A DNA stretch of 57,937 nucleotides from Lysobacter sp. yr284 (GCF_900107375.1 NZ_FNPT01000028.1:1-57937); one strand, 5' to 3'; counted from the first letter of the stretch, positions 25,785-36,768 are shown. Translations and numbers: made by a program. Notes: generated by a model not told the origin, from the letters alone.

Positions 25785-26990
25785 TCAGGCGAGCTCGGCG
25801 AAGAACTCCTGGAAGCGCTGCAGGCCCGGGGCCAGCTGCGGCGTCGGGCAGGTGTAGCTGATGCGCAGCGCGTTGGGTTCGCCGAACGCCGAGCCCGGCA
25901 CGCAGGCCACGCCCTTGGTTTCCAGCAGCGCGTTGCACAGGTCCATGTCGTTGCCGATCTTGGTCCCGCTGGGCTGGTGGGTCTTGCCGAAGGCGACGCT
26001 GATGTCGGGGAAGACGTAGAACGCGCCCTGCGGACGCGGGCAGATCACGCCCGGGATCGAATTCATCACCGCCATGACCTGGTCGCGCTTGGCCTGGAAC
26101 TCGGCGCAGCGCTGGGTCGGCACGTCCTGCGGGCCCGACAGCGCGGCCACGGCGGCGGCGGTGACGATCTCCGGCACGTTGGTGATGTGGTTGGAGTTCA
26201 TCGTGGTCACCGCCTGGGCGATCACTTCCGGCCCGGCCATGAAGCCCACGCGCCAACCCGGCATGCCGTAGGTCTTGGACAGCGAGTCGATGAAGATCAC
26301 CCGGTCGCGCAGCTCGGGACGCGAGTGCACGAAGTTGTGGTAGCCCAGGCCGTCGAACACCATGCGGTTGTAGATGTCGTCGGTGATGACCCAGGTGTCC
26401 GGGTACTTGGCGACGACCGCGGCCAGCGCGTCGATCTCTTCCTTCGAATAGACCATGCCGGTCGGGTTCGAGGGATTGTTGAACAAGAACACCTTGGGCT
26501 TCTTCGCCAGGGCGACGTCGAGCTGCTGCGGGGTGAGCTTGTAGTCCTGCGAGGCCGGGCACGGCAGCAGGTCGATCTTGGCGTTGACGATCTCGGCGAT
26601 GTCGAGATAGCTGGTCCAGTACGGGGTCGGGAAGACGATGGTGTCGCCTTCGTCGAGCAGCGCCTCGGCGATGTTGTAGATCACGTGCTTGGCGCCGATG
26701 CCGGTCGCGCAGTTGACGCGCCCGTAGCCGCTCAGGCCGATCTTGCCCATGTGCTCGATGAAGGCGTCCAGCAGCGCGTCGGCGCCGCGGTTGCTGCCGT
26801 ACTGGCCGCTGTCTTTGGCCAGCGCTTCGCGCACGGCGGCGTAGACGTGGTCGCCGGGCAGGAAGTTGGGAACGCCGATGGAGAAGCTGATGATGTCGCG
26901 GCCTTCGGCCTTGAGCCGCTTGGCCTTTTCGGCAACCTGCATGATCGCGCTGGGCTTGGCGCGACCGATGCGCCGGGCGAGCTGGGGCAT
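25785..26990 (-). CDS. Class I aminotransferase (aspartate/alanine aminotransferase-like)
   Basis: The 401-residue fold-type I PLP enzyme has Lys239 in DSLSKTYGMPGWRVG as the Schiff-base residue, NNPSNPTG near 171-178 and YGSNRGADALLDAF near the N-terminus. It resembles class I-alpha enzymes annotated as AspC, AatA or alanine transaminase. The precise amino donor cannot be decided by eye. An AGG lies about nine bases upstream of the ATG. Together with mdh it may link oxaloacetate and aspartate, but no operon with mdh is shown. Confidence 0.85.
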   Translation of the reverse strand: MPQLARRIGRAKPSAIMQVAEKAKRLKAEGRDIISFSIGVPNFLPGDHVYAAVREALAKDSGQYGSNRGADALLDAFIEHMGKIGLSGYGRVNCATGIGAKHVIYNIAEALLDEGDTIVFPTPYWTSYLDIAEIVNAKIDLLPCPASQDYKLTPQQLDVALAKKPKVFLFNNPSNPTGMVYSKEEIDALAAVVAKYPDTWVITDDIYNRMVFDGLGYHNFVHSRPELRDRVIFIDSLSKTYGMPGWRVGFMAGPEVIAQAVTTMNSNHITNVPEIVTAAAVAALSGPQDVPTQRCAEFQAKRDQVMAVMNSIPGVICPRPQGAFYVFPDISVAFGKTHQPSGTKIGNDMDLCNALLETKGVACVPGSAFGEPNALRISYTCPTPQLAPGLQRFQEFFAELA

Positions 26991-27385
26991 CGTGTGAACC
27001 TCGTGGGGTGGTTACGACGGAGCGAGGATGGACGGCGCCGGAAGCAGCGGCGCGGCGCGCGGGGCGCCTCGCGGGCGACCTTGCGGAAAGGGCCGCGATT
27101 ACCGCTGGTTCGAGCCGCAGAATGGTATCACAGCGGCCGCTGCGGACCGGCCCGCGCGCGGCCGCGGGGCGAGGCCGCGGGCGCCGCCGGCCGTGCATCT
27201 GCGGCCGGCTGGCCATGCACGATCCGCCTCTTGAAAACGAGACGGCGTTCAGGTTTAGTGTGCCGGCTCGAATCGCCTGCGCATGCAGGCGGCGGCGGAC
27301 GCGGGGGACGCGGCCGCGGCCGTTCGGGCCGCTCGGGGATTCCAAACGCTTTCGTCAGGGACATCGGCATCAGGGGGCCGATTCG
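26991..27385. other. Divergent intergenic region
   Basis: This GC-rich interval of 395 bp separates the aminotransferase gene from the envelope operon. Several open frames cross it but lack family resemblance. No repeat, RNA gene or clear promoter was seen. Confidence 0.35.
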
Positions 27386-28138
27386 ATGAAATCACTCGCC
27401 AGCAAGCTGGCCGGCGCCGTCTTGGCGCTGGCGATTACGTGCGCGCCGCTGTCGGCCGCCCACGCCCAGAACCGTACCGCCACCGACGCCCAGGGCCACG
27501 CGCTCAAGGTCGAAGGCAGCGTGGTGCTGATCGAACCGGACATCGAGCTGAGCCTGGTCTCGGCCGGCGGGCTCGCCGAGCCGCGCAAGGAATGGTCCGA
27601 CGCCGCGCGCAATCTCTACCCGCAGGCCGTGCGCGAGCTGCTGGCCGGCTCCAAGGCCGAGCGCCGCGACGACTACGACGTGCCCGACGACCTCGACCCG
27701 AATTCGCAGATGGGCCAGATCGTGCGCCTGAACCAGGCGGTGGCGCTGAGCATTTCCCAGTACAGCCTCGGCGGCGCGCTGGCGACCAAGAAAGACGCCA
27801 AGACCGGCAAGCCGCGCATGGACTGGAGCCTCGGCCCGGGCGTGGCCGGGCTGCGCGAAGCCACCGGCGCCGACTACGCCCTGTTCACCTACATCCGCGA
27901 CTCCTACGCCACCGGCGGGCGCACCGCGGTGCGGCTGCTGACCATGCTCGCCGGCGCGGCGGTCGGCGCCTACATCGACGTCGGCGGCGGCAGCCAGGTC
28001 GGCGTGGCCACGCTGGTGGACCTGCGCACCGGCCAGGTCGTGTGGTTCAACCAGATGGTCAAGGGCAGCGGCGACCTGCGCGACGAAAAGGGCGCCAAGG
28101 GCACCGTCGCCAGCATGCTCAAGGGCATTCCGCTGTGA
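27386..28138 (+). CDS. Conserved-looking exported protein, unknown function
   Basis: The 250-residue protein has a clear signal peptide (about 1-27, ending AHAQ), so it is periplasmic or surface-exposed. Beyond it I see a mostly soluble sequence with a hydrophobic Gly-rich segment MLAGAAVGAYIDVGGG and the phrase DLRTGQVVWFNQMVKGSGDLRD, reminiscent of small envelope proteins that assemble with lipoproteins. No catalytic motif is visible. It is the first gene of a three-gene unit, overlapping the next start by GTGA. Earlier in-frame starts would add a basic, low-confidence leader. Confidence 0.7.
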   Translation: MKSLASKLAGAVLALAITCAPLSAAHAQNRTATDAQGHALKVEGSVVLIEPDIELSLVSAGGLAEPRKEWSDAARNLYPQAVRELLAGSKAERRDDYDVPDDLDPNSQMGQIVRLNQAVALSISQYSLGGALATKKDAKTGKPRMDWSLGPGVAGLREATGADYALFTYIRDSYATGGRTAVRLLTMLAGAAVGAYIDVGGGSQVGVATLVDLRTGQVVWFNQMVKGSGDLRDEKGAKGTVASMLKGIPL

Positions 28139-29355
28139 GCGGCGCGGCGCTGCGTCCGCCGCGCCGGCCCGCCTCCGCCCTGCTCCGCTCCGCCCCGCTG
28201 TCGTGGGTCCTGGCCTGCGCGCTCGCCGCGCCGGCGCCGGCGTCGGCCGCCGCGCCGGTCGAACCGATCCGGCCCGGCGAACGGCCCAGCCCCGGCAGCA
28301 CCGAGGCCGAGCTGTGGTACGGCATGGACCAGGCCGAGCGCGACATCAAGACCGCGCCGGCGCTGGTGCGCGATCCCGCGCTCAACGCCTACGTGCACGG
28401 CGTCGCCTGCAAGGTCGCCGGCGAGCACTGCGCCGACCTGCGCGTCTACATCGTCGACGTGCCGGTGTTCAACGCCTCGATGGCGCCCAACGGCACGATG
28501 CTGGTGTTCACCGGCGCGCTGCTGCGCATGCAGGACGAATCCGAGCTGGCCCTGGTCCTGGGCCACGAGTTCGCCCACTACCGCCAGCGCCACGGCCTGC
28601 GCGGCTGGACCAAGGCCAAGAGCACCACGGCGGCGATGGCGTCGATCGCGATCATCCCCAGCGTGGTCGCGCTGGCCGCCTCGCTCGGCGGGCTGGCCAG
28701 CGTCAGCAAGTTCTCGCGCGACATGGAGCGCGAGGCCGACCGGATCGGTTTCGACCGCGTGGTCGGCCTGGGCTACGACCCGCAGGCCGGCGCGCAGGTG
28801 TGGGGGCGGATGCTGCGCGAGGAAAAATCCAGCAAGCGCTCCAAGCCCTGGCCGGTGTTCGCCAGCCATCCCAACACCGCCGAGCGCCTGGAAGACACCG
28901 CCGCCGCGGCCAAGACCCACGCCGGCGCGCCCGGCGAAATCGGCCGCGACGCCTACCAGGCGGCGATGCGGCCGTGGCTGGACCGCTGGCTGGCCGGGGA
29001 ACTGTCGCGGCGCACCTACGACACCTCGATCCAGGTCATCGGCGACCTGCGCGAGGAAGCCCTGCGCGCCGGCGACCACGGCAACCAGGGCCTGTACGGC
29101 TACTACCTCGCCGAAGCCTACCGCCGCCGCGGCAAGAACGACGACCGCCAGCGCAGCGCGCAACTGCTGAGCGAGGCCGTCGCCCACGCCGACGCGCCGC
29201 CCGCGGCCTGGCGCGAGCAGGCCTACGCGCTGCGCGAACGCAAGGACGCGGCCGCCGCGATCGACGCGTTCCGCCGCTATCTCGCCGCCGCGCCCGACGC
29301 CGAAGAACGCCCCTTCATCGAAAAAACCATCGCCGAACTGGAGACCGCTCCGTGA
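28135..29355 (+). CDS. Periplasmic M48-family metallopeptidase
   Basis: The 406-residue protein has a signal-like N-terminus (to about residue 37) and a zinc peptidase domain with HEFAH at 144-148, and Glu200 in EREADRIGFD as the likely third metal ligand. Unlike HtpX it shows only one weak hydrophobic stretch after the active site, so it resembles the BepA/LoiP envelope group. The C-terminal 150 residues look helical and TPR-like (GYYLAEAYRRRGK, AIDAFRRYLAAAPD), which in BepA contacts outer-membrane assembly partners. The GTG start at 28135 overlaps the previous stop. Envelope protein quality control is the likely role. Confidence 0.8.
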   Translation: MSGAALRPPRRPASALLRSAPLSWVLACALAAPAPASAAAPVEPIRPGERPSPGSTEAELWYGMDQAERDIKTAPALVRDPALNAYVHGVACKVAGEHCADLRVYIVDVPVFNASMAPNGTMLVFTGALLRMQDESELALVLGHEFAHYRQRHGLRGWTKAKSTTAAMASIAIIPSVVALAASLGGLASVSKFSRDMEREADRIGFDRVVGLGYDPQAGAQVWGRMLREEKSSKRSKPWPVFASHPNTAERLEDTAAAAKTHAGAPGEIGRDAYQAAMRPWLDRWLAGELSRRTYDTSIQVIGDLREEALRAGDHGNQGLYGYYLAEAYRRRGKNDDRQRSAQLLSEAVAHADAPPAAWREQAYALRERKDAAAAIDAFRRYLAAAPDAEERPFIEKTIAELETAP

Positions 29356-29930
29356 CTTTGCGCCTCAAGACCTTCGCCGCGGCCCTGGCGGTCCTCGCCC
29401 TGGCCGGCTGCGCCGCCAACACCCTGCAGCGCGCCGGCGCCTCGACCGTGTTCGACCTGCGCCTGGACAGCACCCTGGACTGGGCCCGGATCAAGGGCGC
29501 GCGCCAGGAAACCTGGACCATCGACGGCACCCGCCTGAACCAGTTGCGCATCTACTCCAACATCAAGCCCGGCGAACACGTGTTCATGGCGCGCAAGGAG
29601 AAGGCCTCCAAGCCCGACGGCCCGTGGTTCCGCAGCGGCATGCGCCCGGACGAACTGCGCGACCTGGTGCTCGACGGCCTGCGCGAGGAAGGCGCGGTCA
29701 ACATCGACGGCGGCGAACTGCATCCGCACCGCTTCGGCGCGGTCGACGGCCTGCGCTTCGACTTCTCCCTCAGCAACGCCGACGGCCTCAACTACCGCGG
29801 CACCGTCGCCGCGGTGGAGCGCGACGGCAAGCTGACCTCGCTGGTGTGGATGGCGCCGAGCGAGCACTACTACGGCCGCGACGCCGACTCGGTCGGGCGC
29901 ATGCTCGACACGATGCAGTTCGTGCGCTGA
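29352..29930 (+). CDS. Envelope lipoprotein, unknown function
   Basis: The 192-residue protein has a lipobox LALAGC at about residues 15-20, so it should be lipidated and membrane-anchored. The mature part has no recognised domain by eye. The GTG start at 29352 overlaps the stop of the M48 gene by GTGA, like the previous junction, so the three genes are probably translationally coupled and work on a shared envelope task. Confidence 0.75.
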   Translation: MTLRLKTFAAALAVLALAGCAANTLQRAGASTVFDLRLDSTLDWARIKGARQETWTIDGTRLNQLRIYSNIKPGEHVFMARKEKASKPDGPWFRSGMRPDELRDLVLDGLREEGAVNIDGGELHPHRFGAVDGLRFDFSLSNADGLNYRGTVAAVERDGKLTSLVWMAPSEHYYGRDADSVGRMLDTMQFVR

Positions 29931-29980
29931 GCGCCCCGCCGCCCGCCCGAAGCCCTGTCGGGCCTTCCCGCCCGATGTCC

Positions 29981-30005
29981 TGCGGGAGGGCCTTCAGGCC
30001 CGACG
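29981..30005. repeat. Single arm of REP-B
   Basis: GCGGGAGGGCCTTCAGGCC followed by CGACGC matches one arm of the palindrome at 4128. A degenerate partner (GGGCCTTCCCGC) lies just upstream at about 29960. Confidence 0.6.
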
Positions 30006-30056
30006 CCCTCGGCTCAGGCCGCCATGCACCGGCAGCAATCCGCCGGGCCATGCGAC

Positions 30057-30090
30057 CCCAAAAAAAAGACGGCCTCGCGGCCGTCTTTTT
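30057..30090. terminator. Bidirectional Rho-independent terminator
   Basis: AGACGGCC pairs with GGCCGTCT around a TCGC loop, with eight A/T pairs on one side and TTTTT on the other. It serves the cyclophilin gene on the minus strand and probably the lipoprotein operon on the plus strand. Confidence 0.85.
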
Positions 30091-30127
30091 CGTTCCCGCC
30101 GCTGCGAACCCGCGGCGGGCGCAAGGC

Positions 30128-30634
<507 letters not shown>

Positions 30635-31084
30635 GCAACGTGCTCCAGGGGGCGATGGGGAATGGGGTGGATCGTCGCCGGCCGAGATGGCGACGGCGGG
30701 GGCGATCCACAAGGGTACCGAAGCGACGAACCCGCCGGCCGCCGCTGCCGGAGCCGTCCAAGCCGCGACAGCGCCGGGCCAAGGCCGCCGCAGCAGCCGC
30801 GCCGAGGCCGCGAAGTCCGCCGCCGCCCGATACTTCGCACAGCCGGGTGAGATTACGCGGCCGCACTGGCGGCCTCGCGGCGTCGGAAACCCCGCGTTTT
30901 ACCCGGTTTCCGCGCGGTCGCCGTCCGCGCCGGCCCTGTCGGGCCGGGCCGAAACCGCCGCCGGCCCGTTCAGCTTGCTGGGTCGCTGAACAAAAACCCC
31001 CGCCCGCACAGGCGTTTGCCGTATTTGCCCGGTATAATGGCCGGCTTCCTTCCAACGTCTAGGCGCCTTACGGCGTCCTCCCGC
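30635..31084. other. Divergent intergenic region, cyclophilin and typA
   Basis: This 450 bp GC-rich interval contains the typA -10 element. Open frames crossing it have no family resemblance. No repeat or RNA gene was seen. Confidence 0.4.
31033..31038 (+). promoter_or_regulatory. -10 element (TATAAT) upstream of typA
   Basis: A perfect TATAAT is centred about 50 bp before the typA start. No good -35 hexamer is visible at 16-18 bp. Confidence 0.5.
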
Positions 31085-32935
<1,851 letters not shown>

Positions 32936-33157
32936 TCGCGATGAGGGCGCGGACCGCAACCGCCGGTCCGCGCCCCGCTCCGCACGCCGCGCAACGCGGC
33001 GTCGCGCGCGGTCTGCGTATTTTTTCCGCTTCGATCCCCACCCCGATCTTCGATTCCGGCCGCGCCGTCGCAGTTGCGCCGCGCCGCTGCGCCCTTGGGC
33101 GGTTGCAAAAAAGTCCGCGCACGGGGAACCTGCGCGCGTGAGCGAGATCGAAGCGAA

Positions 33158-33721
33158 ATGGAATTGCATCCCCTGATCTGGTGGTTGGCCGGCCTGGTGC
33201 CGGGACTGGCCTTGGGCTGGTGGCTGCGCGCGCGCATCGCCGCGAAGCAGCCGATCCGGCACATCCCCGCCGTGCAGGCGCCGCCGTCGGCGCCACCCGT
33301 CGCCGACGCGGACACCGCCCCCGAACCGCTCGCCGCACCGGCGCGTCCGGCCGCCGTCGCGGCGCCGCCAATCGCGCCCGCCGATCCTGCCCCGCCGGCC
33401 GCGCCGCCCGCGGACCCGGTACCGCCCGCCGCCGAGCCGCCGGCGTGGCCCGACGCCGTGCAGGACCTGTTCGACCGCGGCCAGGCCGTGGAGGCGATCG
33501 TGCTGATCCGCCGCAGCCTCGGCGCGCCGCTTGCGCGCAAGGCCGCGCGCGAGCGGTTCGCCGACCCGGGCGCGTCCGCGCCGCTGCCCGCCGAGGTGCG
33601 CAAGCTCGCCGACGAGGGCAAGAAGCTCGATGCGATCCGGCGGCTGTGCGACCTCACCCACATGGACCTGCCGATCGCGCAACGGCTGGTCGAACACTAC
33701 GTGGCCCATCCGAGCCGATGA
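33158..33721 (+). CDS. Single-pass membrane protein with Pro/Ala linker and L7/L12-like tail
   Basis: The 187-residue protein has one hydrophobic segment at the N-terminus (LIWWLAGLVPGLALGWWL), then a Pro/Ala-rich low-complexity linker of roughly 70 residues. Two similar helical segments follow near the C-terminus, GQAVEAIVLIRRSLGAPLAR and GKKLDAIRRLCDLTHMDLPI. The latter resembles the helix-turn of the ribosomal L7/L12 C-terminal domain (AIK..R..TGLGLKEAK), as seen in some annotated L7/L12-like proteins. The ATG at 33158 directly precedes the membrane segment. It overlaps the next gene by ATGA. The function is unknown. Confidence 0.7.
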   Translation: MELHPLIWWLAGLVPGLALGWWLRARIAAKQPIRHIPAVQAPPSAPPVADADTAPEPLAAPARPAAVAAPPIAPADPAPPAAPPADPVPPAAEPPAWPDAVQDLFDRGQAVEAIVLIRRSLGAPLARKAARERFADPGASAPLPAEVRKLADEGKKLDAIRRLCDLTHMDLPIAQRLVEHYVAHPSR

Positions 33722-34191
33722 CCGATCCCGGCCCGCACTACGACGCCAATCCCAAGGCCCACCCCGGACTGCACGCGATCGCCGCGGTCGAAGCCGGCAA
33801 GGGCCTGCTCGCGCTGTCGGCCGCCAGCGGCCTGGAACTGCTCGGCCCGGCGCCACTGCAGCGCTGGATCGAACTGCTGATCCGCCGCTTCCATCTCGAT
33901 CCCGAGCACGGCTCGATGGCCTGGCTCGCGCACAGCATCAGCCCCGGCTCGGTGCACCTGGCCGCCGGCATCGTGTTCGCCTACGCCGCGCTGCACCTGG
34001 TGGAAGCCTGGGGCCTGTGGAAGGCCAAGGCCTGGGCCTCGTGGCTGGGCTGCCTCGGCGCGGCGCTGTACCTGCCGTTCGATCTCTACGCGTTGGCGCG
34101 CCATCCCGGCTGGCTCGCGATCGCCGTTCTCATAATCAACGTGATCGTGGTTTGGGTTCTCGCCCGCGACATCCTCAAACGTCGGCATTAG
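33718..34191 (+). CDS. DUF2127 family membrane protein
   Basis: The 157-residue protein has the DUF2127 pattern: an N-terminal GLHAIAAVEAGKGLLAL segment, a middle membrane stretch SVHLAAGIVFAYAALHLVEAWGLWK, and a C-terminal pair of hydrophobic segments ending VIVVWVLARDIL. Four membrane segments are likely. The start overlaps the previous gene's stop by ATGA, so the two genes are probably translated together. The function of the family is unknown. Confidence 0.8.
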   Translation: MTDPGPHYDANPKAHPGLHAIAAVEAGKGLLALSAASGLELLGPAPLQRWIELLIRRFHLDPEHGSMAWLAHSISPGSVHLAAGIVFAYAALHLVEAWGLWKAKAWASWLGCLGAALYLPFDLYALARHPGWLAIAVLIINVIVVWVLARDILKRRH

Positions 34192-34465
34192 TCCACACGC
34201 CGGCACGCCGATGACGCCGGCGACCGCGCATGCGGTCGCGCGCGCGTTGCGCAATAGCGATCACACCCGCCTGCGCGGAACCCGCATCCGCGCCGGACAA
34301 CGCGCGCATTCGTGGCGCGCTTCGCGTCCGTACCGGTCTCCAATCACAGGCTGCGCGCCACAGGCCGGTGTATCGTGGTTCGGTCGCGGCCGCACGCCGC
34401 GACGGCGTCGGCGACGCAGGCGATTCACCGGCATATCGGCGCCTCCCCCCAGCAGAGGAACGCTC

Positions 34466-34549
34466 ATGAAGACCTGGTCCAAGCCCCAGATCCGCGAAAT
34501 CCCGTGCGGCTGCGAAATCAATTCGTACTCGTCCGGCGATCTGTTCTGA
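34466..34549 (+). CDS. pqqA: PQQ precursor peptide PqqA
   Basis: The 27-residue peptide has the Glu17-x3-Tyr21 pair (in EINSY) that PqqE cross-links to start pyrroloquinoline quinone synthesis. An AGAGGA ribosome binding site lies eight bases upstream of the ATG. It precedes pqqB by 73 bp. The residues around the Glu include Cys14 and Cys16 (CGC), unusual compared with the Arg/Gly/Phe context of many PqqA peptides. Confidence 0.88.
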   Translation: MKTWSKPQIREIPCGCEINSYSSGDLF

Positions 34550-34625
34550 GCATGCCCGCTTCCGCCGTCGCCACGCGCGCGCGGACGCGCCCCGAATCGA
34601 CGGACCGTCCGACGGGACCTCGATG

Positions 34626-35555
34626 ATGCGCATCCTCGTGCTCGGAGCGGCGGCCGGAGGCGGCTATCCGCAGTGGAACTGCAACACGCCCGGCAGCCGC
34701 CGGGCGTGGCACGAGCAAGACGGCGCCAAACGCCGCAGCCAGGCCAGCATCGCGGTCAGCGCCGACGGCGAACGCTGGCTGCTGGTCAACGCCTCGCCCG
34801 ACTTCCGCCAGCAGGTGCTGGCGCTGCCGTCGCTGTGGCCGCGCCGCGGACTGCGCCATTCGCCGATCGAGGCGGTGCTGCTCAGCAGCGGCGAGATCGA
34901 CCACATCGCCGGCCTGCTGTCGATGCGCGAACGCCAGCGCTTCGACCTGTGGGCCAGCGCGCGCGTGCATGCGCTGCTCGCGCAGAACCCGATCTTCGAC
35001 GCCCTGCATCCCGACTACGTCACGCGCAAGCCGCTGGCGCTGGACACGCCGACCGACATGGTCGGCCTGGATTCGCTGCTGGGCCTGCGCGTGACCGCGT
35101 TTTCCGTGCCCGGCAAGGTGCCGTTGTTCATGGAGTCGCGCAGCCCGGACCTGCGCGGCGGCAACGAGGAAACCCTGGGCCTGGAGATCACCGACGGGCG
35201 CGAGCGTTTCTACTACATTCCCGGCTGCGCGGCGCTGACCCAGGCGCTGCGCGAGCGCTTGCGCGGCGCCGCGCTGGTGTTCTTCGACGGCACCTTGTGG
35301 CGCGACGACGAAATGCAGCGCGCCGGCGTCGGCAGCAAGACCGGCGCGCGCATGGGCCACATGAGCATCGCCGGCGGCAACGGCGCCGACGACGCCGGCA
35401 CGCTCGCCGCGTTCGCCGGCCTGGACGTGCGGCGCAAGCTGTTCATCCACCTCAACACCACCAACCCCGTGCTCGACGAAGCCTCGCCCGAGCGCGCGCA
35501 CGTGCGCGCGCAAGGCTGGGAAGTCGCCGAGGACGGCATGGAACTGACGATATGA
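34626..35555 (+). CDS. pqqB: PQQ biosynthesis protein PqqB
   Basis: The protein of about 309 residues has a metallo-beta-lactamase fold with the N-terminal phrase VLGAAAGGGYPQWNC and the SSGEIDHIAGLLSMRE region found in PqqB. PqqB acts between PqqE and PqqC, as a hydroxylase of the diamino acid intermediate in current models. The start is one of two adjacent ATGs (34623 or 34626). It ends in a 4-bp ATGA overlap with pqqC. Confidence 0.93.
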   Translation: MRILVLGAAAGGGYPQWNCNTPGSRRAWHEQDGAKRRSQASIAVSADGERWLLVNASPDFRQQVLALPSLWPRRGLRHSPIEAVLLSSGEIDHIAGLLSMRERQRFDLWASARVHALLAQNPIFDALHPDYVTRKPLALDTPTDMVGLDSLLGLRVTAFSVPGKVPLFMESRSPDLRGGNEETLGLEITDGRERFYYIPGCAALTQALRERLRGAALVFFDGTLWRDDEMQRAGVGSKTGARMGHMSIAGGNGADDAGTLAAFAGLDVRRKLFIHLNTTNPVLDEASPERAHVRAQGWEVAEDGMELTI

Positions 35556-36352
35556 ACGCCGCCACCGCGCCGGACGCGCACGCCGTCCAGACCGCGCGCG
35601 CGCGCGCCGACGCCGGCGCGCCGCTGTCGCCCGACGAACTCGAAGCGCGCCTGCGCGCGATCGGCGCCGAGCGCTACCACGACAAGCATCCCTTCCATGT
35701 GCTGCTGCACAGCGGCCGGCTCGGCCGCGTCCAGGTCCAGGCCTGGGCGCTGAACCGGTTCGAGTACCAGCGCTGCATCCCGCTCAAGGACGCCGCCCTG
35801 CTCGCCCGCATCGAGGACCCGCAACTGCGCCGGGTGTGGCGCCAGCGCATCGTCGACCACGACGGCGAACGCGAAGGCGACGGCGGCATCGCCCGCTGGC
35901 TGCGCCTGACCGACGCGCTCGGGCTCGACCGCGAACTGGTCGAATCCGGGCGCGCGCTGCTGCCGGCCACCCGCTTCGCGGTGCAGGCCTATCTGCAGTT
36001 CGTGCGCGAGCGCAGCCTGCTGGAAGCCATCGCCTCCTCGCTGACCGAACTGTTCGCGCCGGCGATCATCGGCCAGCGCGTGGCCGGCATGCTGGCCCAC
36101 TACGACTTCGTGTCCAGCGACGCGCTGGCCTATTTCGACTCGCGCCTGCGGCAAGCGCCGCAGGACGCGGACTTCGCCCTGGACTACGTCAAGCGCCACG
36201 CCGCCACGCGCGCGCAGCAGGAATCGGCCCTGGCCGCGCTGCGCTTCAAGTGCGACGTGCTGTGGTCGATGCTCGACGCGCTGCACCTGGCCTACGTCGA
36301 GCCGCGCCTGGTTCCGCCGGGCGCGTTCCATCCCGCGCAGGCGCGGCCATGA
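35552..36352 (+). CDS. pqqC: Pyrroloquinoline-quinone synthase PqqC
   Basis: The 266-residue helical-bundle oxidase catalyses the last step, ring closure and eight-electron oxidation to PQQ. Family motifs include YHDKHPFHVLLHSGRLGRVQVQAWALNRF shortened here to its key residues (His in DKHPFH and Arg/Tyr in NRFEYQ), RIVDHDGE, and LTELFAPAIIGQRVAGM. The first 25 residues are Ala-rich and variable. It overlaps pqqD by ATGA. Confidence 0.94.
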   Translation: MNAATAPDAHAVQTARARADAGAPLSPDELEARLRAIGAERYHDKHPFHVLLHSGRLGRVQVQAWALNRFEYQRCIPLKDAALLARIEDPQLRRVWRQRIVDHDGEREGDGGIARWLRLTDALGLDRELVESGRALLPATRFAVQAYLQFVRERSLLEAIASSLTELFAPAIIGQRVAGMLAHYDFVSSDALAYFDSRLRQAPQDADFALDYVKRHAATRAQQESALAALRFKCDVLWSMLDALHLAYVEPRLVPPGAFHPAQARP

Positions 36353-36645
36353 GCGCGACCATCGACGCCGGCAGCGTGCTGCGCTTTCCGGTCGGCGTGC
36401 GTCTGCAGCACGACCGCGCGCGCGAGCGCTGGGTGTTGCAGGCGCCCGAGCGGGTGGTCGAGCTGGACGAGATCGCGCATGCGGTGCTGACCCACGTCGA
36501 CGGCCGCTGCGACGTCGAGGCGATCGTCGCCGCGCTCGCCGCCGAATACGGCGCCGACGCCGGCGAGATCTACGGCGACGTCATCGAACTGTTCTCCAGC
36601 CTGCTGGAAAAACGCATGCTGGCGTTCGCGCCGCGGCTGTCGTGA
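36349..36645 (+). CDS. pqqD: PqqA-binding chaperone PqqD
   Basis: The 98-residue protein has the RiPP-recognition fold that binds the PqqA peptide and presents it to PqqE. The motifs RERWVLQAPERVVELDEIA and VDGRCDVEAIVAAL match PqqD. The ATG overlaps the pqqC stop. Confidence 0.92.
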   Translation: MSATIDAGSVLRFPVGVRLQHDRARERWVLQAPERVVELDEIAHAVLTHVDGRCDVEAIVAALAAEYGADAGEIYGDVIELFSSLLEKRMLAFAPRLS

Positions 36646-36655
36646 GCGCGCAGCG

Positions 36656-36703
36656 ATGAGCGCGGCGCGATCGGGCGGCCGGCCAAGGCGTTCGTCGCGA
36701 TGA
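36656..36703 (+). CDS. 15-residue mini-ORF between pqqD and pqqE
   Basis: The ATG at 36656 opens [15 protein letters not shown], which stops at 36701-36703. The stop overlaps the ATG of the next mini-ORF (ATGA). It is Arg-rich with no similarity seen. It may be a coupling ORF or chance in GC-rich DNA. Confidence 0.25.
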   Translation: MSAARSGGRPRRSSR

Positions 36704-36768
36704 GCGCGCGGCGGCGCACCGCGCGGGCGCGCAGCGGCGCGACGACGGCCGCGGGCGCGCGGCGATGA
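36700..36768 (+). CDS. 22-residue mini-ORF overlapping the pqqE start
   Basis: The ATG at 36700 opens a 22-residue Arg/Ala-rich frame that stops at 36766-36768. The stop overlaps the pqqE ATG (ATGA). With the previous mini-ORF it forms an overlap chain from just after pqqD to pqqE. Confidence 0.28.
   Translation: MSARRRTARARSGATTAAGARR

Noticed and set aside
25351-27345. A single 664-codon frame spanning the aminotransferase and glutaredoxin genes
   Set aside because: Only its last 130 codons make sense (glutaredoxin-like). The rest is out of frame with the clearly real aminotransferase.
28135-29355. M48 peptidase as the missing PqqF
   Set aside because: PqqF belongs to the M16 family with an inverted zinc motif. 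This protein has HEFAH and a signal peptide, and lies in a different operon.
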